From assembly GCA_030613795.1 (NCBI GenBank), contig JAUWLG010000031.1, positions 1 through 9,657 on the forward strand: 9,657 nt of DNA, read 5' to 3'. The DNA is from Helicobacteraceae bacterium (lineage in GTDB: Bacteria; Campylobacterota; Campylobacteria; Campylobacterales; Sulfurimonadaceae). Under the pieces are notes generated by a model. It was not told the DNA's origin, made no database searches, and saw only the letters and a list, made by a program, of their open reading frames with translations. Every line of letters begins with the position of its first letter. The first letter of the stretch is position 1. This document shows, piece by piece, positions 4,548-9,657 of the stretch. A program made the position numbers and the translations under genes.

Positions 4548-6928
4548 TTCCATCTCCTTGGATTTTTACGTTTTAAAAAGAGTCTGTATATAATATACCC
4601 GCCAAGCCCAACACCGACTAAGACTTGCAGCCAAGCCCCCATCAGTAAAAGTTTGTTTAAGATAGAACCGTGCTCTTCTTTATCGATCTTGAAGCCTGCC
4701 ATCTCTGAAGCATGCATCATCGCTGACACTGCAAGGTCTCCGTCAGGCATAGTTTTATGACACGAAAGACACATACCCTCTCTGTCTACTTTGGAACGCT
4801 GCTCTTCATTGAGTGGACCTGAGAGTTTCCAGTGGTGACCCACCGTCATCAACTGCGTGCCATTTTCATCGATAAAACGAGAGTAGTCATTTTTCAAGTT
4901 TGCAATACGAGGGATCTGTTGATCGACCTTCGTTGGCAATATACGTCCATCGGCTGTCATCAGGTCAATAATAGTATCTTTACTAGGATCACCATTAAGC
5001 TTGCCACCGCCGATACCAAGACCTAAGGCCTTAGCAGATGTATGACATGACTCGCATGTACGTGACTCTTTAGAGATGGTATGCGGCTGAACAGGTGACA
5101 TGTCAATAGCATTTTGCCCCTCTTCACCGGCACCCTCTACATTTGGAATTTTAAAGATATGGTTTTGCAGAAGCGCTTTTCCATCTTTTCCAATGACTGT
5201 GATGGTGGTTTGACAACCCGGTATCGTTGGAGAGATACGCCCTTCACCATTTTGCGAAAGTGCCGGATCTTCCCAACGTAAAAATGAACGTGTCTCGGTT
5301 ACTTTTCCATCCACAAGGTACTTTTTAAGATCACGCATACCGCCTGTCGTACCATGAATATCTTTGTCATGCGAAGCCGCTAAAAAGTCAGGGTTCTGCT
5401 TACCGCCAGAGTAGTCGATCTTGACATGACAGCCATAACATTGCGGTGCCCATGTTGCGTGACAGGTGTAACACTCCAACTCATCCGTATGCGCTTGGAT
5501 CTGGTCCATTGCTACAAGGGCTTCGCGAGAGAGTTTTTCATCCTCTTTGAGTTTTTTGAGCGGTGTCAGTTCAAGGTTTTTACCCGATGCAAGATACATC
5601 ATGATCTTGTCACCTTTACGCACTGCCTTGGTAAGAGGATTACCGCGAGCAGTTAAGATAAAACCTTCAGGTGCCTCTGGGATAGAACCCATCTTCAGGT
5701 ACTCGGCTACTGTTTTAGTTGTACCGCGAGGCTCTCCTGATTTAACTGTTTCATTAAACTCGTCTGAGTAGCCAAGAGGAAGTTCCCAAGGGTACGCTGA
5801 CGTGGTACCGTGACAATCCTGACACTCGATCTCAACAGCACCAAGGTTGGCTCCACTTAAAAAGCCGTCACCATGCATGTCATTAGAGGTGTGACAATCT
5901 TGACACAACATCCCTTTTTGATAGTGAATATCCTCTTGCATGTGCAGGTAACGTTTGGTGTGCAGTTTAGGTTGTCCATTGCCATCTTCATCAAAGGTGG
6001 CTTGGTACTCTGTCTCCATCAGTCCCTGATACGAAACACCAATACGTTTACCACGGTTGTGACAGGTTGAACAGGTCTCAACGGGTACACCGGAGTACTC
6101 AATATCATGGACTTTGACTTTGGCCTTACGTGATGACTGAATGGTATGAACAAGAAGATGACCCGGTTTTTTAGAGATCTTTTTATCGCCGCCTTCATAA
6201 AGACCGGCGTTAGAGTAAGGAATGTGACAAGAAGCACAACCAATCCCTCTAAAATCGCCGCGTTTTGCACGACCTTTTGAACCGGTATGACAACGCAGAC
6301 ACTCTTGACGCAAGTAGGTGTAAACTGCCAAAGAGGGATCTTTTTCGATCTCCTCAGCCGTTGGGGCCTTAGGCAGTTCTGTCATCTCTGACGGAAAGGC
6401 TTGCGGTTCTAACTCTGACAGTTCAGACATATACTGTTTATAAGCATCTGTCCCTAAACGTTTATGCGGATCTTCCGGGTTTTTGGTGTTATAGGTCCCA
6501 ACACTGTGGTTGTAACCCTCTTTAGCACCAAAACTCCACAGCGCCCCTTGGATCTTGCCCTGCTCGGTCATCATCAAAGAGTTCATCTGTGCATCGATCT
6601 GCTCTTGGTGACACATCCCGCAGGTGTTTTGGTTGATCCATGTACTGCCCGGTGCCGGATAGTACTCTTTAGGACCTTTGTTCTCTAAAAAATATTTGAC
6701 AGTACCCTTGTGTGCACGCTCTTTGACCATTGTCGTCGGGTTACCACCATGACAGACAATACAGTCGTTACCTTTGTGACCAGCTTTTTCTGCGACCTTG
6801 TAGATCTCTTCCATCATCTTGGAGTGAGGGTCACGAATGTCTTCAATGCCCTCATGACATTTCAGACAGCTGTTTGCACCATGCAGTGCAGAAAAAGCGA
6901 AGAACGTTAACAAGAGCACTTTAAACAT
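4544..6928 (-). CDS. Membrane-anchored dodecaheme c-type cytochrome
   Basis: This 794-residue protein has a signal peptide (1-18) and twelve CXXCH heme sites, first Cys at 21, 56, 103, 210, 231, 286, 342, 369, 486, 497, 625 and 720. One hydrophobic segment (about 757-785) is followed by KRKNPRRWK, so the heme domain is periplasmic and the C-terminus lies in the cytoplasm. Anchoring at the C-terminus differs from NapC/NrfH cytochromes, which are anchored at the N-terminus. The heme sites fall in groups (1-3, 4-8, 9-10, 11, 12) separated by long stretches. Cys572, in IPGCQTT, is outside any heme motif. No CX15CH, CXXCK or KCCXCH site of MccA, NrfA or OTR type is seen, so I cannot name substrate or enzyme. 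Its start overlaps the nusB stop as TAATG, and the DUF302 gene overlaps its end. It probably carries electrons or reduces a small inorganic compound. Confidence 0.9.
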   Translation of the reverse strand: MFKVLLLTFFAFSALHGANSCLKCHEGIEDIRDPHSKMMEEIYKVAEKAGHKGNDCIVCHGGNPTTMVKERAHKGTVKYFLENKGPKEYYPAPGSTWINQNTCGMCHQEQIDAQMNSLMMTEQGKIQGALWSFGAKEGYNHSVGTYNTKNPEDPHKRLGTDAYKQYMSELSELEPQAFPSEMTELPKAPTAEEIEKDPSLAVYTYLRQECLRCHTGSKGRAKRGDFRGIGCASCHIPYSNAGLYEGGDKKISKKPGHLLVHTIQSSRKAKVKVHDIEYSGVPVETCSTCHNRGKRIGVSYQGLMETEYQATFDEDGNGQPKLHTKRYLHMQEDIHYQKGMLCQDCHTSNDMHGDGFLSGANLGAVEIECQDCHGTTSAYPWELPLGYSDEFNETVKSGEPRGTTKTVAEYLKMGSIPEAPEGFILTARGNPLTKAVRKGDKIMMYLASGKNLELTPLKKLKEDEKLSREALVAMDQIQAHTDELECYTCHATWAPQCYGCHVKIDYSGGKQNPDFLAASHDKDIHGTTGGMRDLKKYLVDGKVTETRSFLRWEDPALSQNGEGRISPTIPGCQTTITVIGKDGKALLQNHIFKIPNVEGAGEEGQNAIDMSPVQPHTISKESRTCESCHTSAKALGLGIGGGKLNGDPSKDTIIDLMTADGRILPTKVDQQIPRIANLKNDYSRFIDENGTQLMTVGHHWKLSGPLNEEQRSKVDREGMCLSCHKTMPDGDLAVSAMMHASEMAGFKIDKEEHGSILNKLLLMGAWLQVLVGVGLGGYIIYRLFLKRKNPRRWK

Positions 6929-7326
6929 TATTTGTCTTTAGCGATGGCGTCAAGTACACCGTTGATAAACTTAGGAGACTGTTCTGTCCCAAAAGCTTTA
7001 GAGACTTCGATAGCCTCATTGATCACAACGGCAGAGTCAAGCTCAGTGTTCATGATCTCATAAGCTCCCAAACGAAGTGTTGCACGCTCGATAGAACCAA
7101 GACGTTCAAAGTCCCAGTCTTTAAGGTGTTTAACAATTGCTTCGTCAACTGACGGTAGATTATCCATGACCCCGCGGAACAGGTCTAGTGCAAACTCTTT
7201 TTGCTTGTTGCGGATCTTTTTATCTTCTAAAATTTCATCCGTATAATCAGCAATACTTTTGTTACCCAAGTCGTATGCGTACAGCAGGCTGACAACAGCC
7301 ATTCTGGCGTGGTGACGAGTTGCCAT
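6928..7326 (-). CDS. nusB: Transcription antitermination factor NusB
   Basis: NusB binds boxA RNA together with NusE (ribosomal protein S10) and supports antitermination on rRNA operons. The 132-residue all-helical protein has the usual marks: an Arg-rich start (TRHHARMAVVSLLYAYD), ERLGSIERATLRLGAYEI at about 75-92 and VVINEAIEVSKAFGTEQSPKFINGVLD near the C-terminus. Length is typical for the family. The start overlaps the ribH stop as TAATG, and the stop overlaps the cytochrome start in the same way. No clear ribosome binding site precedes it, so it is probably translated by coupling from ribH. The ribH-nusB pairing is common in bacteria. Confidence 0.95.
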   Translation of the reverse strand: MATRHHARMAVVSLLYAYDLGNKSIADYTDEILEDKKIRNKQKEFALDLFRGVMDNLPSVDEAIVKHLKDWDFERLGSIERATLRLGAYEIMNTELDSAVVINEAIEVSKAFGTEQSPKFINGVLDAIAKDK

Positions 7327-7796
7327 TACGCTTCTAACTCTCTATAAAGGTCAAGCATCTCGATCACTGTTGTCATCGCCTCAAAACCTTTGTTACCGGC
7401 TTTGGTACCGGCACGCTCAATCGCCTGCTCAATAGTATCTGTAGTCAAAAGGCCAAAAGAGACCGGTTTCGAATGTTTAAGTGACATCGTAGCGATACCT
7501 TTAGTTGCCTCAGCAGAGACATAGTCAAAATGCGGTGTCGCACCACGAATAACTGCACCCAAAGCACAGATAGCATCGTACTTACCACTTGCAAGAAGAC
7601 GGTCAACTATCATCGGCAGTTCAAATGCACCCGGCACTAAGACATGATCCATATCTTCAGCATTACCGCCATGACGGTCAAACGCATCTTTTGCACCCTC
7701 TACTAGTCTATCCACAATGAAGTGGTTCCAACGTGTACTGACGATAGCAATTTTCTTGCCATTAATAACTTTTAATTTACCTTCGATTAAACTCAC
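7326..7796 (-). CDS. ribH: 6,7-dimethyl-8-ribityllumazine synthase
   Basis: RibH condenses the ribityl-aminouracil intermediate with dihydroxybutanone phosphate to form lumazine, the step before riboflavin. The 156-residue product shows STRWNHFI (substrate pocket, Trp23-Asn24), [22 protein letters not shown] with catalytic His89, GLLTTDT and the phosphate-binding [10 protein letters not shown]. Length matches the family. The start is GTG at 7796, supported by AAGGA six bases upstream, which itself lies in the last codons of kdsA. The gap after kdsA is three bases. Riboflavin supply matters here because flavin cofactors serve the same respiratory chain. No FMN riboswitch is seen before it. Confidence 0.96.
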   Translation of the reverse strand: MSLIEGKLKVINGKKIAIVSTRWNHFIVDRLVEGAKDAFDRHGGNAEDMDHVLVPGAFELPMIVDRLLASGKYDAICALGAVIRGATPHFDYVSAEATKGIATMSLKHSKPVSFGLLTTDTIEQAIERAGTKAGNKGFEAMTTVIEMLDLYRELEA

Positions 7797-7799
7797 TAT

Positions 7800-8600
7800 T
7801 TATCCTTTTACTGTTTCTTGAATTTTTAAAATTATCTCTGTTGTTTTATACAGGTTTTCTAGCGTCAACATGTTTGGTCCATCACTTAGTGCACAGCTTG
7901 GATCAATATGGGTCTCAAAAAAGAAACCGTCAACACCAACAGCTGCCGCAGCACGCGAAAGATGCGGTACCATCGAGCTGTCACCAGAGGTTGTTCCCCC
8001 ACCTCCGCCCGGCATCTGCACCGAGTGTGTTGCATCAAAGATAACTGGAGCAAAGTCACGCATAATGACCAAAGAGCGCATATCGACCACTAAGTTACCA
8101 TAACCAAAACTTGAACCGCGTTCTGTTAAGAGAACACCGTTCTCTTTCGCATTTTGGTAAGAGACCTCATCGCATCCTCTTGTTTTAAGCACTTTTAAAA
8201 CAGAATACTTCATATCAATAGGGTTCATAAACTGCCCCTTTTTGATGTTAACGATTCTCTCCGTTTTAGCAGCTGCTACAAGCAGGTCTGTCTGACGGCA
8301 TAAAAAAGCAGGTATCTGCAAGATGTCCGCTACTTCTGCAACAGGCTCTACCTGATACGACTCATGGATATCGGTCACGATCTTGTAGCCAAAGTCATCT
8401 TTGACCTTTTGCAAGATACGAAGGCCCTCTTCTAGACCCGGTCCGCGGTAACTCTCTAGAGAAGTACGGTTTGCCTTGTCAAAACTGGCTTTAAAATAAA
8501 AATCTATACGCTCATCTTCTTGATAACGCTCCAATCTTTTTGCAATATCAAAGATGTTCTCTTCACTTTCAATGACACAAGGTCCTGACATCAAGATCAT
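7800..8600 (-). CDS. kdsA: 3-deoxy-D-manno-octulosonate 8-phosphate synthase, metal-dependent class
   Basis: KdsA joins phosphoenolpyruvate and arabinose 5-phosphate to KDO 8-phosphate for the inner core of lipopolysaccharide. The 266-residue protein carries [69 protein letters not shown] and FFETHIDP. The metal ligands of the Aquifex-type enzyme are present as Cys8, His192, Glu229 and Asp240. The E. coli-type enzyme has Asn in the Cys position, so this one should need a divalent metal. The ATG at 8600 directly follows the TAG of the preceding gene. A second ATG three codons on (8591) is possible, and neither has a strong ribosome site. Confidence 0.96.
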   Translation of the reverse strand: MILMSGPCVIESEENIFDIAKRLERYQEDERIDFYFKASFDKANRTSLESYRGPGLEEGLRILQKVKDDFGYKIVTDIHESYQVEPVAEVADILQIPAFLCRQTDLLVAAAKTERIVNIKKGQFMNPIDMKYSVLKVLKTRGCDEVSYQNAKENGVLLTERGSSFGYGNLVVDMRSLVIMRDFAPVIFDATHSVQMPGGGGGTTSGDSSMVPHLSRAAAAVGVDGFFFETHIDPSCALSDGPNMLTLENLYKTTEIILKIQETVKG

Positions 8601-8807
8601 CTATTTGTACCCTGTCGCTTTATCAAACTCGCCAACTGCTTCTTCACTGTAGCCTGCAATAGTCTTACCGGTGTTGTGTGAATAGATAAAATAACCACCC
8701 AAAGCAAGCAGAAGAACTGCCGTAATTATGCGATTACTGTTATATGACATATAAGCAAGAATAGCGATCACCACTAAACCACCGTAGTACATTGTATTTG
8801 CATCCAT
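8601..8807 (-). CDS. Small two-helix membrane protein of unknown function
   Basis: I do not recognise this 68-residue protein. Two hydrophobic segments (about 8-20 and 28-43) are joined by a short polar turn, SYNSNR. A hydrophilic C-terminal tail of about 25 residues (from SHNTGK) contains Glu and Asp and ends in GYK. Both ends probably lie on the same side of the membrane. AGGAG stands 8 bases before the ATG at 8807, a good ribosome site that overlaps the stop region of the transporter gene. The kdsA start touches its stop codon. The close packing and the clear ribosome site support a real gene. Confidence 0.7.
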   Translation of the reverse strand: MDANTMYYGGLVVIAILAYMSYNSNRIITAVLLLALGGYFIYSHNTGKTIAGYSEEAVGEFDKATGYK

Positions 8808-8818
8808 AAGATCATCTC

Positions 8819-9657
8819 CTATTTTTTGACAACGAGAATCCCGCTGATAATGATTAAGATTATACCAAAGAGTGTTATAAAGTCAGGTAGTGCGTCACCG
8901 AGCAACAGTCCAACTCCTATGGAAAAGACGATGTTAGTGTAGCTTACAGCCCCGACAATGCCCGCTTGCGACTCCCCATACGCCTTGGTCATATAGAGTT
9001 GCGCAAGGGTTGCAAAAAGGCCCATACCGGCAACATAGAACCAGACGATTCCACTTGGCATTACAAATTCTCCCAACATAAAATCCAGTTCAGGTGCATC
9101 TAGATATGGTGAAATCAGCAGTAATATTAAAGGGCCAACCGTACCTACACTCATAAATGAGAGAACGATAGCCCGTGTATCATAATACTTTTTTAGCTCT
9201 CGAACAGAGGTGTACGCCAAGGCCGCACCGATACCGCTAAAGATGCCCAAGATATCAGTTTTAGAGAACATTAGTCCTGTGGGTTGAGTGATAAAGACAA
9301 TACCGACAAAACCGATAAAAATCGCAAGCCAACCAATACGAGGCAGTTTTTCCTGTAAAAAAAGCCAAGCAAAGATCGCGGTAAAGATAGGCGATGTTTT
9401 AGAGAAGGTCATTGCATCGCCCAAGGGGATGTGAGCAATATTATAAAAAAATGCCAAGAGTGCGACAAAGCCCATAAATCCTCTGAAAAAGAGTAAAAAA
9501 GGTCTACCGCCAGTGTGTTTCATGGGGTTTCGCAACACAGCGTAACCGACTAGAGCGACACCAAAGACATTGCGAAAAAAAACCACTTCCAGAGAACTCA
9601 TCGAGTCACTTGTCAGCTTTGCAAAAGCACCCATAATGGCAAAGAAAAAAGAGGCCA
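8819..9657 (-). CDS. DMT-superfamily transporter with two EamA domains, 5' end cut by the window
   Basis: The visible part is a highly hydrophobic protein with about ten predicted membrane segments and the two-repeat EamA layout. Recognisable segments include VVFFRNVFG with Arg near the second helix, FFRGFMGFVALL, IPLGDAMTFSKTSPIFTAIFAWLFLQE at the end of the first repeat, and a second repeat from about ILGIFSGIGAALAYTSVREL. An in-frame ATG exists at 9634, but the frame stays open to the window edge. The residues before it (ASFFFAI) continue the first helix, so the true start is a little to the right of the window. Such exporters move metabolites, amino acids or cofactors, and the substrate cannot be told. 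Family relatives include the riboflavin importer RibN, but closeness to ribH alone does not justify that name. It is the first visible gene of the operon. Confidence 0.88.
   Translation of the reverse strand, partial: ASFFFAIMGAFAKLTSDSMSSLEVVFFRNVFGVALVGYAVLRNPMKHTGGRPFLLFFRGFMGFVALLAFFYNIAHIPLGDAMTFSKTSPIFTAIFAWLFLQEKLPRIGWLAIFIGFVGIVFITQPTGLMFSKTDILGIFSGIGAALAYTSVRELKKYYDTRAIVLSFMSVGTVGPLILLLISPYLDAPELDFMLGEFVMPSGIVWFYVAGMGLFATLAQLYMTKAYGESQAGIVGAVSYTNIVFSIGVGLLLGDALPDFITLFGIILIIISGILVVKK

Noticed and set aside
4548..4553. Earlier ATG for the DUF302 gene at 4553
   Set aside because: AAGGAG would touch that ATG directly. The ATG at 4547 has ideal spacing and gives an ATGA overlap with the cytochrome stop.
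4544..6928. Identification as octaheme tetrathionate reductase, MccA sulfite reductase or hydroxylamine oxidoreductase
   Set aside because: The heme count is twelve, and the diagnostic unusual heme motifs of those enzymes are not present.
7797..7800. FMN riboswitch before ribH
   Set aside because: There are only three bases between kdsA and ribH, and no riboswitch-like element is present in the operon.
9632..9634. ATG at 9634 as true start of the DMT transporter
   Set aside because: The frame stays open to the window edge, and the preceding residues extend the first membrane helix, so the real start lies outside the window.

Overview
The window looks like chromosomal DNA of a Campylobacterota bacterium, probably a free-living sulfur or hydrogen oxidiser of the Sulfurovum/Sulfurimonas kind. 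The reasons are the kdsA-ribH-nusB order known from Helicobacter and Campylobacter, a futalosine-pathway menaquinone gene (mqnC) followed by a ymxG-like M16 gene (the H. pylori HP0656-HP0657 order, from memory), a metal-type KdsA, and a large periplasmic multiheme cytochrome. The genus is inference.

Left part (1-1483): an IS110-family insertion sequence on the + strand. The transposase (438-1457) has the DEDD and Tnp_20 (serine) halves. The roughly 400 bases upstream are non-coding and highly structured, and I read about 205-430 of them as a bridge (seek) RNA. Three short matches support this. RNA 317-325 (GTGGCAACT) repeats the right end 1475-1483. RNA 406-414 (CTAACGAAC) is the reverse complement of the left end 30-38. 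RNA 284-290 (TCTGTAG) is the reverse complement of core plus right flank 1482-1488. All three agree on the same CT core, at 28-29 on the left and 1482-1483 on the right. This gives an element of about 1.45 kb and orders the RNA as target-binding loop then donor-binding loop, as in IS621.

Middle (1484-1756): host intergenic DNA with a cluster of hairpins, at least one + strand terminator (1604-1641), and a REP-like palindrome just past the end of the operon.

Right part (1757-9657): nine genes, all on the - strand and almost without gaps. In transcription order they are a DMT/EamA transporter (cut by the window edge), a 68-residue two-helix membrane protein, kdsA, ribH, nusB, a 12-CXXCH membrane-anchored cytochrome c, a periplasmic DUF302 protein, mqnC, and a ymxG-like M16 protein lacking the zinc motif. 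Junctions of the TAATG and ATGA type indicate translational coupling. The operon mixes envelope (KDO), riboflavin, transcription (NusB) and menaquinone functions with one respiratory unit, cytochrome plus DUF302, set between nusB and mqnC. No operon promoter is visible; it lies to the right of the window.
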